Positions 43,390 through 56,880 of a DNA stretch of 64,000 nucleotides are shown in pieces. The stretch is from Nymphaea colorata (lineage: Eukaryota; Streptophyta; Magnoliopsida; Nymphaeales; Nymphaeaceae). The stretch spans positions 6,331,001 through 6,395,000 of the forward strand of contig NC_045148.1 of NCBI RefSeq assembly GCF_008831285.2, written 5' to 3'. The notes beneath the pieces were generated by a model. It was not told the DNA's origin and made no database searches. It saw only the letters and a list, made by a program, of their open reading frames with translations. The position numbers and the translations under genes are program-made. How positions within the stretch are numbered: the stretch's first letter is position 1; every line of letters starts with the position of its first letter.

Positions 43390-45560
43390 TAACAAATGAA
43401 AATATCTTCATTCTCCTTATCTTCATTTTCATCATCATTTGCATCATCTTCTTTAAATTCAGCATCTTGATTTGACATATATAGGCTCTTTATTGTCAAC
43501 ATCCTCTTCTCCTTTGATAGTGAAACACTTAAGATCCTCCTTTTGAAATATGGCGGTTGGTTTTCTCCTCAACCCACAAACCTAACACATGAAAGTTTTC
43601 CAAGTTGATATGATCAATTTGAAATCTATGTTTTATCGTTGATGTTCTTTTTAATTGCTAGAATAAATTAAAATTTTTTGTTAATGTATGCTATAGACGT
43701 TTATAACTTATAAAACAAATCTATATTAGCTTATTATCTCTATTTCAATCGCATGTTATATAAACATAAATAAGGTCATTAAGCCTTTTATATTTCAGTC
43801 TATTTATTTCTTTAGTGCAGATATTTTCAGAATCATTCAACTTTCTTTCACATCCACTTACACTGCACATTTGATATATTTCCATTTCACAATGGATATC
43901 ATCTTGTACGTGAGGCTCAATGACTAATGTCTTAACGCAGTCCAATAAACCATTGGTCACTTTTCTATCCATTTTAAATGCGATTGAATATCTTAATGCA
44001 TGATGTAAATAATATATTGTCAAATGATTGGCATGATGAAGTTACCCAATTCAGCCTGATATATAATTTTCCATATTTGCATATATAACTTCTTTGTCAC
44101 TTCATGTTTTATCTGATGACCTCTTTTGCTTATCCATAACTTCATAATGTATCCATGACAGACCTATCTTGATCGTCAAAGTAATCTTAAGACCTTAACT
44201 AAAGTTATGCTGATTTTTCAATAACTTCGTGCATGATTCTTAAAATTCATTGCTGAATATAATACCTGCATCTTTAGAAGACTTTCTTGTTAGCATGTGG
44301 ATATGCAACCCATTTATTACTAGAACACATCAATCTAAAATAATTTCTTTGCTTTACAGTGCTCTACATGGTCAAAAACATTTTTAGTGAATCTGGTTTG
44401 TAGATGCCAGACCAATTCAACTTCATGTGTTAATTTTTTTCATGAAATTCAATGCATAAGCATGAGTATACATGTAATTCATAATATTTTGGCACTGTTC
44501 ATAGCTGATTTTGTCTCACATATGTTGTCAAGATCTTCCAGTGTGAGATCCTCACTATAAGTAGCATATGGAGTCTAAAAGAATGACTTGTATTCTTCAA
44601 CCAACAATTTACTTGTAGCTCTATAGTTTAATGCATCATCCATGTTAAATTGCACAATCTTCTTAGAGTCAATATCTTTTGCAGTATCATCAAAACATGA
44701 AAAGGGAACTTCAGAAATCTTGATGAATAGAATTAAAAAACTAGAAGGATATTTGTAAATGCTCTTGTCTGTGTATCAACCATTTGCCATGACACTTGAC
44801 CCTATATTTCTCTAGCTCAATCTCATTTCATTATAATTTGTCTTTAATTTTTTAATAACTGCATCAACAATTTTGCCTCTGAACTGATGATAATAATATG
44901 ACAATTTTTACCCGTGGGACTAGAGAAATAATTGCATCTGTCATAGCCTAGAAATGAAATCAATTAACTGCATTAGAAGGAACATGCGCATCATAAAACT
45001 ATCTCCCAACTGCATTACTTGTCTCCTTTGTCATATCTTTGGAAGTCATGTTCGTAAGAATCTTAGATTGAAAGCCTAGAGCAGTATAAGAATGGAAAAG
45101 TTTTTAATTGATCATGAAGCACTCGACGTGCCATTGCCGTACCTCTTCTTTTTCCATTGGGATTGCCTCCTGCATACATGATTACTTTTTCTTTTACTAG
45201 TTTTGCCGTCAAATTATACACTCAAATCTTATACTAGTATTAATAGGGCCAGAAATAAAAAAAAAACTCATGATCATCTTCATCGTCCTTAGCCTACTTC
45301 TACATCATCCATTTCCTTTTCCAATTTTTTTTTGCTGTTAAAGCGTTGATCATGTCCAAATATTGTTCTCACACAAATGGTGGCAATGGTGTTTTTTGTT
45401 GCTAGTATATGTGGCCACAGTCTCATCCAATCCAGCTAAATGAGCGTAGAAATCTCTGGTGATAATTTTTTTTTTTTTGAATAGATGTTTGCAAATGATT
45501 TTCAACTGATTATTTCCCGTCAGTGCTTCTTTTCCATGTGGGGTCATTTGGAGCCATTTA
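43390..45560 (-). pseudogene. hAT-type transposase remnant
   Basis: Fragments on the minus strand appear in hAT order. A BED-zinc-finger-like start lies at 45,547-45,350 (TRDFYAHLAGLDETVA; compare RLKxHLAG). The DUF659-type core lies at about 45,055-44,900, with KETSNAVGR, FYDAHVPSNAVN and AMTDAIISLVPR separated by stops. A downstream stretch at 44,023-43,745 has YYLHHALRYSIAF, KVTNGLLDCVKTLV and QDDIHCEMEIYQ, matching the segment before the hAT dimerisation region. An acidic DEN-rich tail near 43,490-43,400 completes it. Many stops and frameshifts show an old, dead copy. No terminal repeats or 8-bp duplication were identified. Confidence 0.65.
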
Positions 45561-46800
45561 CAAAAAATAGAAATCTACAGTAATATTCACAAAACAATAA
45601 ATATAGAGTAAATGTAAGAGATTTTATACCTTTTATGGAGGCAAAGTCAGGGCCATGATTTTTTTTTTCTTAAGGGGGTTGAATTCCATAAATGGTATAA
45701 TTAAATAAAATTTTTGAAAACTTTTTACAGCGGAGCTCTCTCTTCAAAGCACTCGTGCCGCTTTGCCTAACATCATGAGCACTGAAGAGCAAGTCAATTT
45801 GCTAGGTAGCAAGACCGAGCAGAGCATGCCATAGCAAGAACGAGTTTTTCCTTTTGGGCAAGACGAGAAAAGAAGACAACCTCTCTTACAGGCTCGAATA
45901 GAGGCCAGTCTTTTTTATTGATATCAGGTTGACAGACACCAGAGAAAAGAGCGGTCATATACAACTAAGAGACAATTAGAAAGAAGATAATAGCTCCCAC
46001 TGGATCTTCAACGAGGTGAAGATAATAGTTTTATGTACATGTTCCTGCACCGTTCCTCCTTAGAGTGAAGCATGCGCATGAGCACGTATGGATGAAGTGG
46101 AGGTGAGAATTTTGAGTTGGTGCAGGAGCTCGGGCTCTGCCTTTGTATGGAGGAAATTGGAGCTCTTTCTTCAACCCTAAATCGATCTTTCACTTGCAAA
46201 TGCAGGTTCAAATGACTTTTTCTTCTTCAAAGTACAAAAACTCCACTTCACTCAACTCCTAAGAGTATATCATATTGTATGTATATATGGTAACTGTTAG
46301 AAAAAAACTAAGAATTACATCTTTGTTTTAGATGTGGAAGCATATCTCACTTGTGTGAGATATACAACAATAATTGAACCACAGAATGAAAATTAGTGTA
46401 CGATTTTGATTGTTGAGGTAATCATATTGAAATTCTTTTTTCAATGTAACACGATTTTTGAATCAAAAGTCCAACTTTGATAACTCTAATTGGAAATTGT
46501 TGCATGTTTTCAATCTGAAAAAGGTTTGGCGTAGTTATGGGGTGTTCTTTGGCTGTTTGCGGACCGCTGTGACTTGTTTTCATGAATGACATCGTTTGGA
46601 CTAGCTAAGGTCTACTGAGGGTTTTAAGGCTTCTTCCTTGATGCTTCATGACTGAGTCTTCCATTTGGACGTTAAAAAGGGGAAACAATGTTGCGTATTT
46701 TCCTTGGCAAGATCAGTAGGATGGCAGATGCATCACGCTTCTAACGAAAATGTAATGCTGTAGAACTGCTAGAAAAGAGAGACCTTTGTTACCAGCAAGC
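45561..46800. other. Spacer, no gene recognised
   Basis: The DNA is AT-rich with short unconnected ORFs on both strands. I recognise no domain or exon. Confidence 0.4.
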
Positions 46801-46804
46801 AACT

Positions 46805-47190
46805 GGTGGCGGCGTTAGAAATTTTCGACTAAGGGGCACTAGTGTTTTAAATTTTAATCTTAAAGGGGCACTAGTATATAAATATGTAAAAATTAATAAG
46901 GTGCCAATATGTAAATAAGGTAAATTTCTATGGGCTGATGTGGGCAATCTACATGTGGCTCCGTCGCTGCCGGCGACCCTTGTGCATGTATCAGGCATGA
47001 GTGCAAAAAATAACAGGTCAAATGCAGAGCCAGGAATTTTTGGTTAAGGGACACTGTTGTAAAAGTTTTGATTTCTTATGGGGCACAACATATATAAATA
47101 CGTAAATAATTATAAGACATCATATAAAAATAAAGAAAAAATTTGTTGCTGGCATGGGCAACCTATATGTAGCTCCACTACTGGTCAAAT
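46805..47190. repeat. Two diverged direct copies of a dispersed repeat
   Basis: Copy A (about 46,805-46,975) and copy B (about 47,020-47,190) share the same order of phrases: AAATTTTxGACTAAGGGGCAC, TATATAAATATGTAAA, ATAAGGTGCCAATATG, then GGGCAATCTACATGTGGCTC. They differ at many sites, so they are separate old insertions or an old tandem pair. No ORF is shared. Confidence 0.65.
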
Positions 47191-49740
47191 GCCAATACAC
47201 ACATCCATATTATAACAAAAGGATGGGAATATCTGATTATTTTCACTATAATCAACAGAGGAATAATTTGATTTAAAATCTAAAAGGGCCTTGGTTTTGC
47301 ATTCATGCTGAAACACAAGTATTGCATTAATATTCTACAACTATCGCTTAAAAAGTACTTCACAAGTTATCATATAATTTCAGTCGTATGCACAATGCAA
47401 GTTAAATCTATCATTGGAACATGTTTCCTATTTTATTTTCAATCTTCAATGTTAATTAACTAGATTATGTTCACAAATATGCCAAAATTGCCTTACTTGA
47501 GAATGATTCATAATTTCACCCTAACTATATGCTGATTCCATTTCTCTCTCTCCTCCCTCAACGCCCCGAAAAAAAGTGAGAGGGAGAGAGAGAGAAGAAG
47601 AAGAAGAAGAAGAAGAAGAAAAGATGTTCGCTACACCGGTGATAGTTTTGCTCAAAAATTCATAAGAAATATTGCAAGTGTCATCTTCTTGCGAATAGAT
47701 GAACTGAAATCCTCCGGCCATTTTGAGCTCCGTCCAATCACAACCACTTTAAGATCATGAATCACTTGAAATCTTTGTTGCCAAGAGATTGAATGTGGAC
47801 CCCTTCTCTTCTACAAGCCAATAAGAATGTGAACCCCGGACCAAATCTCAACCCTACCATTTTACGTGATTGATTGATGGTCGGTGCATGCTCGAGGCTT
47901 CGCATCTCGGCGGATGGGTCCACCACATGGTTGGATCTTTGAGTTTTTCCTTGTCATGAATCTTTAGGTTGATTAAAGTATAATGGACATGCAAGACTAA
48001 TTTCTTAATTAGCTTGCATAAAATTTTAGAATTAAAACCTCTTTGACCGACCATGGGCATGCACCTACTACAGACTTATGACAAGGTTTAAAAGAATTAA
48101 TCTATTTCCACTACTAACACATGCATGTACTTTTAGGCAGCTGTCTCCTTTGACAGCTGAACACCTTGTCTCATGCATCTGTCTAGTTGCATAGTCAGAG
48201 ATGTCAATTACATATTGGTTACCAGAATACCTGCCTTGAACTTGTGTGATGCTTAAATAAGTTGACAACATTCTTCATCTAAATGATCTAAGTTAGGCTT
48301 GATGGGAAACTGAGTGCTAGAGATTTTGCTGTAGGTATATATGCCATAAATGTCAACGATCAGAAATATAAAATTTTAAACATGGTTATGCAAGCATTCT
48401 AGAAAGGAAGGACCAACTTGAAGCTTGGAAAATGTTGGCAAGAATTAAAGATGGGGCAAAAAATGCTTTTTTTCCCCATGGTTACAAAAGGAAAAGATTT
48501 TAGCACATAAAAGTTCTTTGAAAATTTTAGGTTTTCCAAAAGCAAAAAATGCTTATCTTTTCCTTTAGATTTTCACATGCACATAAAGAAAAAAAATATA
48601 TTAATTTCACAGTACATGAAAAACTTGTGGCAAATCAATTATTTTTTTTCTCAAGCAAGCTCCAGTTATCACTTTTCTGTTATTTCTTTGAGACATCTAT
48701 TTCATTAGGTTCTTTGCTAGTTGGCAGGTAGATTGGAGCTAATTAAATGCCATAAAGAGAACCAAGTAGTACATTTTTGGAAGGATTCTCCAACTGGGCT
48801 TTGAAAATGAGGCCGAATGGATCATGTTCAAGTTGTTAATTAAGCAGACAAACAACAGCCAATAAGCCGGACTTGATTGATTCATGTTTTTCGGCTTGGA
48901 CTGCGTTACTTGTACCATCATCTACAAAGAATTACTGTATTCATTTTCCCTTTTAAGAAATTTCAATTTATTAAGTTGTTAATTTGGCTGTCAATAAAGG
49001 GTGAGGAAATCAAACACACACTACAGTGAGTGAATGATGATTCTGACTATTTAGAGTTACCCAACTATCTAACCAGAGCCATCCATCTAAAGTAGATAGA
49101 TGGTCAAGAGAAAAACAAGAAGAAAAAAATGTCAATTAATGCTATATATCTCATAGGTATAGAAAATTAGCACATATATATAGGCCTATAACATGTTCAC
49201 CAAGTTCATTTTCTCACAGGAAAATGGAGATGTTTGAGATATGAAGTACTTCTATTGAGAAATAAACCAAATGATGGATTGTTTCTAGCTAGAGGCAAAA
49301 ACAGAGGACAGCAAAGAAGAATTAATATAAGGATAGAAGGAAACTTAATCAGAAAGCTTATAATGTTTTAGTGATGAACGAATTAGTGATCTTCTGCTCA
49401 TCATCGACTGATAAGCTTTAATTCACCTGAGAACTGTATCGTGGTTTATATGGGCATATTCCACACATGGAATGCATAATTTGGTATCTTTCTGGATAGA
49501 TGGCCTCTAAGGAGCGCGCTCCATGTCTGGTTCCTCAATTTGAACCTGTGAAATGAAGTTGCGTGGAAGCATTCGTGAACTTTGTGAAAAGCCTTGAACC
49601 TACTTTTTAGCACAATCTGTGCCACTGATTCTTTTACTCGTGTTAGGCACGAAATGCACCTAATCTAGGTACTATATGTGAGCTTTCCACTGAATGCGCT
49701 CTGTCCAATCCATCTATGTATTTACACCAGAAATCTCTAT
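47191..49740. other. Spacer, no gene recognised
   Basis: No coding family or RNA gene was recognised. A (GA)n(GAA)n purine tract lies at 47,576-47,622. A GTTACCCAACTATCTAACC phrase near 49,060 belongs to the repeat family described at 57,371 and 61,861. Short ORFs look random. Confidence 0.4.
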
Positions 49741-49762
49741 TCCTCTCATAAATAAATAAATA

Positions 49763-49763
<1 letters not shown>

Positions 49764-49815
<52 letters not shown>
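49764..49815. repeat. (AT)n microsatellite
   Basis: About 25 AT units are present, followed by TGTATATATG. Confidence 0.95.
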
Positions 49816-49821
<6 letters not shown>

Positions 49822-50505
49822 GTTTCTACTTCTTTTGAAATCAGCCATGGAAAACCTGTGTTTTTTGAAAAATACCCAATAAAAACGCCAAAAATAATGA
49901 AAATGAAAAGAACCTGTCGGTTTTTATTAAAAAAAACTCCAAAATGAATTTTTTACGTTTTTTTCTCGTTTTTCATACATTTTCATGATTTTTATGTTAT
50001 TTTTGCCTTGAAGTTTAAATCCTAAGTTAAATTATTAATCTTCGTTGTTATCATTACTAAAACTTCATTTTGTCATCATATAAAGTTAATCTTTTATATT
50101 CTTTTGCAAATTTTTTTGTGTTATTTTTTTCCTAATGTTTAGGAATTTTTGTTTTCTAAAAAATTTTGCTGATTTTTCCCAAGTTTTTTTTGATATTTTC
50201 AGCTTTACTCAAAAACCTTATTGTTTAAACCCTTTAACGATATTTCTGATTAAGTTTTAAATCACTTCCGAGATCATAGCTTGACTTCCTAAACAAAAAG
50301 TTACCCACAGTTGGATAGACATGAAAGTGAAATATACTGATATACAATTCACTTTTTTCACTCTTTCTACACACACACACACACACGCACATGTGTGCAT
50401 GTGTGAGTAACTGACACTTATTATAACTATTGATATATTTCTGTGTGTGTAAAGACATCCAAATGGACGGATGGTTGGAGGAACCATATCTATAATATAT
50501 ATATA

Positions 50506-50625
<120 letters not shown>

Positions 50626-51054
50626 GATATTTATTGCATATTATATCCAGGTATTAGCTAGTGTGACCTAAAAATGGGGTAAGAGAAACTACGATTTTCG
50701 TACCTAACCTTTGTAATCCAGGATGCATGACATAACTCATCAACCGCTTTACCTTCCTCATATATTTAAAGTGAGAAGAGGGTGTCACTTTGTCAACGAT
50801 CACCTCACCAAATTCCATTTCCTTGTTTTCTTGCTCCTCGACCTTCACTACCCATTAAAGAAAACGACGTTCACAGAAGCTCCATTTCTTCGTAATATTA
50901 TAACAAATATGTGTTTCATAAGGCTAAAAACATGCAAAACTAGATGTACCAAGTATAAATACATACAAGTAATATAAGCACTTATGGGAAAGGCAATATG
51001 TTTATATAATCTAATAGAGTGTTCGGTAGAAAGGTCAGAGACAAAAACCAGACC

Positions 51055-51340
51055 CTTTAAATATGATATTTAAAATATATATTTTTTGAAATGTAACCTT
51101 ACCAGTATGATCTAAAGGGACAGGTTGATGCAAAATATATACTAAGTTGATCATTTTTTGGGTTTTAATAATGCTTTATAATAAAAAAAAAGAGTGGCTC
51201 TCATAGCATCAACATTATGATAATAGAAAAATCAACATTTATCATAAAACAAATTGATTCAAAAGCACGTTTTATAACAAAATAGTTTTTTATAAATATG
51301 GTAGGATGTTTATATTTGATTTAAAATAATTTTTTAGCAA
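51055..51340. repeat. Dispersed repeat, copy related to 59,440-59,620
   Basis: Both loci share GATCATTTTTTGxGTTT, AATAATGCTTTxxxATA, GTGGCTCTxATA, AACATTxAT and ATTTATAACA-like phrases in the same order. They are diverged copies of one non-coding family. Confidence 0.5.
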
Positions 51341-53250
51341 AAACTTAAAGGATTTGGTTTTTATCCCAGCCTAAGTGTCTGGTTTTTACCAATTTCTGTA
51401 ATATAACATACGACTTGGTTCATGCATGAACCAAGCCTAATAACTAATCAGTAATAAACTAATAACTAATCAAGACCATAAAGATGCAACTTGAGCATGA
51501 AAAACATTCAACACCATCGAAAGTAATCAATGAACTATTGAAAGTCTCTTTGAATCTTTTTGCATCTTTGAAATTTTAATAAAACTATTACTTCTTAAGA
51601 AGTTTATATACACAAGCCACAAGTTGAAGAACAAATGACCCACAAAAGAGTAATCACTGGTGTGTAAGTTGAGTGAAGTGGGTAAGTTGAAATGCAGCAG
51701 AAGTAATATCCGAGACACCATAAGCAGACCTATATTTGGAGAAGACAAAAAAATTGGATAAAAACTTAAGGAGTTGAATAAAAACTTTGGGTCTCTTTCA
51801 GACAGTGAGTCTCCCCAAATCACCCATAATGTGAGAACTGCTCAATTTCATAAAAAATATAATCAAAAGTTGCCATTTTGTAGCTCTTTTACTTTCAGTA
51901 ACACTCAATATTTTCCTTCGAAATGTCTACGTCAACAGTTATCGAGAAAAACTCCAAGCACAATTGCTGTCCCTTTCTGCCTATTAGGTTGAGATTGGAG
52001 CCATGCATCCATGCACCCTGCACCAAAGGCTTTTTTCAACATCTGATTACGTAGACATCACGCTGTGAACATCATAAATTAACAATATATCAATCGATTT
52101 CAGGATTCAATCGAACCCGCAAAATTTGTTTACTATATTTATCTTTTTAAAAAATAATATAAAATATTGAAAAAAGTGAGTAGTTTACAAATTACGTCTC
52201 ATCGATTTGCCACGGAATTGATTAAAATTGGCTGATTCATGGCGACTCTTTTTTTTTGGTTTACAACGCTACTGACGTGGCTGTTGGGTAGGGCTTGATT
52301 AGGTGTATTCAAGCTGAAAGATGTCACGAGTTTGATATTTGAGGTGCACATTTATTGCGCTAACGCTGAAGCAACATCGTTGGAAGATTTTTCCTGCATG
52401 GTATATATATATATATATTGGCAATGAATAAGCACCGACGTTCATACTTAGGAACATCGATGTCAATCTTATTAATTTGGTTCGGTATAAATCATGACCA
52501 AAGCACATCGTTGCATGAGATTTGGTGATCAATACTTAGAATCTGAGCACCACCAACTTAACAGTGCACAGTCGATCCGCCGGCCTCGATCAGCTCTGAA
52601 AAACTTTATTTAGTGGTCGCAGGACTGTTCTGTTCGGCCCCTCTAGAGATGAAATCCTGGCTCTACCCGGGCATCCCTCGTACAGCAACATGCTAGATGT
52701 TGCTATTTGAAAGTTGCACGGACTTTCCTTGTAATTTCCTGCACCATTGTGATGCAGGTTCGAATCCTGTGATCTGCTACTTTCTGCTTAATGGACAAGG
52801 ACCTACTTCAGCATGTCCCCACTGGAAGCGCGCTGGTTAATTTACAGCATGTGGATACAAGTGGATCGGATTTGGATCCGTAAAACTGATGGGATATGGT
52901 ACCAAATTCCTAGATCTCGGCCAAGAATGCGATCTATTTGGATCAACCCCATTATAGTAGCTAGCCTGTGCATTATTGGCAATTCCCAGGCAGCACCTAG
53001 AACAGATCTAAATTGAAGGAAGTTAAATTTATCAGATTTTGAATCAATGACTACATAGATTTCGACAAAGCAAGATGGGCAAAACAATCAAATCTTTCAT
53101 GTCGATCCGATCCGTTTATGGCACTGATCTAGCTGCTCCATGTCCAAGCTAGTAGGGCTGATTGACTATACATATATCACTGCCTTTCACAGCAGTGATG
53201 ATATTGGTCAAAATAGATATATGAGGTATCAGGACTCTTTAAGAACATGG
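51341..53250. other. Spacer, no gene recognised
   Basis: The DNA is mostly AT-rich. A tRNA T-arm look-alike occurs at 52,757-52,767, but no tRNA can be folded around it. A (TA)n run is at 52,401-52,420. No ORF matches a known family. Confidence 0.4.
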
Positions 53251-53339
53251 TTAAGCAAAGAAAGGGTTAGTACAAAGGTTGGGGCGAGGTTGGTAGGTCG
53301 CCGGTTTCGTTTCAAATCCGAAAGTGTCAATTCTCTTGT

Positions 53340-53572
53340 GCTGTAACCGGACATCATTGATGTGCAAGTTGAATCTTGGTGAGCCACATTCTAAGCCACC
53401 AAAAGCAGACCCAGGGAACAAGGGCTGGGTAGTAGTTTCAGCTCTTTTATAATGAAGTTCCTTTTGTTCTAATGTTCTCACAGATCCATCCAAAGAATAG
53501 TTGTTCATGAGAATCGAATCCAAGAGACATCGCTTATGAGCCACAAACCCGACCAGCTATGCTACACACTGT
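53340..53572 (-). repeat. tRNA-derived SINE-like element with box A and box B
   Basis: On the minus strand, box A TAGCATAGCTGG (53,564-53,553) fits the tRNA consensus TRGCNNAGYNGG. GGATTCGATTCTC (about 53,521-53,509) resembles box B GGTTCGANTCC, about 35 nt downstream. These are the RNA polymerase III promoter parts of a tRNA-type SINE head. The body has no tRNA fold at its 3' side. Copies of the same box A occur at 25,179-25,190 and 54,620-54,631. Confidence 0.5.
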
Positions 53573-54429
53573 TTGGCTACTTCAGTAATGCATTATCCTT
53601 CATCAGCTTGGGTTCTTGAACCCTAAACCTTAGGTTATACCATCATGCAGTCTCACCACAAGGCCAAGGAACAACCATCAGAGGAGATAGAAAGAGAGGG
53701 AAGTGAAATTACAAAGAAATAGACTTTAAAAAATGATTTTTTTTTTGGGAAAAAACTTAACAGTCTTATATATTTAGGATAAAACATTTTTTTAATAAAT
53801 CACATTCATAAAGCGTGTCTATAAACACAAGGATCATGACTATTCTTCGTATTAAATAGTTTCACTTCTGATAAAGCCTGAGCCAAATACAATAGCATCA
53901 ACAAAGTGAGGAAAAAGTGCGTGAGCGCGTGCACACAAATATATCATGCTCTCTCAGCATTAGCACCACGAATGCATGCACCACGCACACACACACATGC
54001 AGAAAGCTTGAGGAAGATGCCTCAAGTTTGGCTGTGCAGCTACAGATAGAATAGTACGACTATTCCTGCTGACAGCTAACTCTGTCGGTACTAGAAACTT
54101 TAATTTTGAACGTGGGGGCACCTTCTATATATGCCATTGGATAAGATTCTTGACCGGATCCAGATCCAAAGTGCGGGGTTTACATAGAACTCATGAATCT
54201 AATTAAGTTCAAATCTGACCACACTTTTAACTCAGGTTTGGTTGTAAATAAAAAGAGTACCATTGGATTATGGATCTGGGTCCAAAATAAGTCGGACTTG
54301 GTAGCCAGGGCCTGGATGGAACTCGAAACCCGATCTATTGCAGTTGTAGGTCCGAGCAAGATGCATGCATGTATGTGTGTATGTCGGACTTAGTACATTG
54401 TATCATGCATGCATGTATGTGTGTGTTGC

Positions 54430-54652
54430 TAAATCTGTACTACTTGTGTGAGAGGTTGAAGCCACCTCTCCTTCTTCCTGCTCTTGGGTTCAGAGTTGCA
54501 TCGAGACTTGGATGAACTTACAGTTATTCCCTTCAACTTGAGTGTAGCTTATACCACTTTTTGCAATTCAAAGAAGTAGTGTCTATATAAACCAAAATGA
54601 TGACCAGCCTGCCAACGGGCCAGCTATGCTATACACCCCTTAAAACATTGCA
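54430..54652 (-). repeat. SINE-like element, second copy
   Basis: Minus-strand TAGCATAGCTGG (54,631-54,620) is identical to box A of the copy at 53,553. The flank AATGTTTTAAGGGGTG matches the copy at 25,207. Box B is not clear, so length is estimated. Confidence 0.4.
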
Positions 54653-55660
54653 TATGAGGCTTATTGAATCATCCCCTCATTCAAATGAGGTAAATGGATG
54701 TAATTTTGGTTCTGCATCCACTCTTTAACTTATTTTTCGTAATGAACTTTATTAATTGAACATTTTAAATTACAAATTCTTAAATGTATATAAATTATAT
54801 AGATGTAATATAAAAAAAATAAAACCGACTTTTTGTACTACCTCTCAAAATGATTTTAGCTGTGACTCCATTAGGCCAACCTCAGTCTTTAGCTTCATCC
54901 AAATGAGCTGGGTGACGAACTGACTGATGTTGAACCTCTTGAAGTGCAATAATGGACTCTCTCATAATATCTCGCTCTTGTATTTGACAATTTTCCAAAG
55001 CTAACTATGTGGATATGATCTCTACGTTTGGAAACGGATTTAAAAAATTAATCTTAAGCCAACAAATTTCAAGCTCTTGGTTTTTTTTTGTTTTTTGTTT
55101 TTATTTATAAAAGTGGATCTTTGTATGTATACGTTACATAAAGTATCTGTAAGGCATTTTATCCTAGTAAAAATTTAAAAAAAATGATGTTGGCATATCA
55201 ATTATTTGGAACTAAGTATATGTATATATGTGCGTGCATGCATGTGAAATAACCCTAAAATAGCCTTTAATGATGTGGTTTACCCCCTATATTTTACAAC
55301 ATCTAGACATTCAAATATTCATATATATTTTGACTCAGTTCAACTAGTCAAGCCTTTTGGCAACAATAACAAACTGTTATTATTTTATGAATCTTTTCTC
55401 AAAAAAAGAGTAGATCTATACGATACCATAACAAATGTTTTATGCATCTGCCTAGTTTTTTAGAACAAATTCATAAAACGATAACAATGCATTACTATTA
55501 CCATGCAGCCTGTCCTATCAGATCAAGGACTCGAGAGGCCCCTATAAAAACATGAGAGCCATACTTACTACGTGTTTGCATAGGGGTAGGGGCTACTCAA
55601 ATATTACTCGACAGAAATGGTAGAGCTTGGCCCGTTGGGCCAATCAAACATCTCACAAGC
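54653..55660. other. AT-rich spacer, no gene recognised
   Basis: No feature beyond T/A-rich tracts was found. The short ORF at 55,275-55,463 shows no domain. Confidence 0.4.
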
Positions 55661-55679
55661 GAACCTTAAATAAGCTTGG

Positions 55680-55795
55680 GCATCGAGCCGGCCCGGCCCG
55701 GCCTGATAATGAGTTGGGCTCGGGCCAGCCCGACAACTAAAACCTGGGGCCAGACCCAGGCCGGCAATGAAAACCCGAGCCCGAGGCTGGCCCGA
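55680..55795. repeat. GCCCGGCC-rich repeat fragment
   Basis: GAGCCGGCCCGGCCCGGCC and GGCTCGGGCCAGCCCGA stand out in AT-rich DNA, with partly inverted phrases (CCCGAGCCCGAGGCTGGCCC). This is typical of the ends of plant hAT-like MITEs. The outer ends were not resolved. Confidence 0.4.
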
Positions 55796-55881
55796 TTAAA
55801 TTAATATAATATGACAAACACCAACCACACAGTACTGACCTTCTCGATACTCCAACTTCTCATCTATGTAGCCAAATGCTG

Positions 55882-55920
<39 letters not shown>

Positions 55921-56832
55921 TGGAGAATTCCATGAAAAGAAAATAGCTAATTTTGCGAAAAAGATTACTGGTGGCTAAGCTCGAGAGAACACTTGTTGAA
56001 TATTGTACGTCAAAAAGGGGATGGATGATAAGAGAAGGGAGCCATGATTCTTGTCACGTTTGCGCGGCTAAATGAGAAAGGGAGAGCTGTAAAGGGCAAG
56101 AGGAGAATATATGTTGAGCTGCCGACAAAAGGCGCCACTTCTTTGAAGTGCGGTAGCGATTTTGCCTACTTCAATTACTGCCCGTCTTCTTCCCATATGA
56201 TCAGAATGACTTCCACGTTCTCAGGCGGTCCACATCCAAGTCGCCCATTAATGTAATATACATATATATTTTGATGGATATCATATTTCCATGGTTGGTT
56301 AATTTGTACAGAAACAGAATTCTCCCCATCATGAATCGAGATTTGAGTTGTGCACTGCTAGAGTACATGATCGGCTCTAGTATGAAGCTTCAGCTCCACC
56401 TGATTTTAAGTATTTGTGCTGAAAATGAAGGCCTCTGGACGCCGGACGGACTTGCACTCTGTTTATAAAGCGGTTTAATCCATGTGATCAAAAGCAATTC
56501 TAAGTAACTTCAAACGAATTCATTTTCTGGATTTTGGTATTAAAAATCAATCAGGTTTAGTGAAAATAACACAAAAGCAGCAAACTATTAGAATTGGATA
56601 TCGAGTTAGCAATAAAATTCACGTGTCCAAGCCTGTTCCCAATTGTCACACAATCAAAAAGACTATCGGTACGTATGAGATATGGTTACTTCACATTTGA
56701 GATGGACAATCCGTAGCTTCCTGCATCTGAAATCCCAATCTCGAAGAAAGTTGACCTAAAAAGTCTTTTCTTTTTTTCATAAAAAACAAATATGAAGCTT
56801 TCAGTGGATCCTGTTGAGGATATAGATGCCAC

Positions 56833-56880
<48 letters not shown>

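Noticed and set aside
49501-49557. 18-codon ORF starting MASKERAP
   Set aside because: It is too short to support as a gene and lacks any context such as a promoter or conserved neighbour.
52742-52790. tRNA-like T arm GCAGGTTCGAATCCTGT
   Set aside because: The T stem pairs, but no matching 5' acceptor strand, D arm or anticodon arm can be found 65-90 nt upstream, so it is not a tRNA gene.
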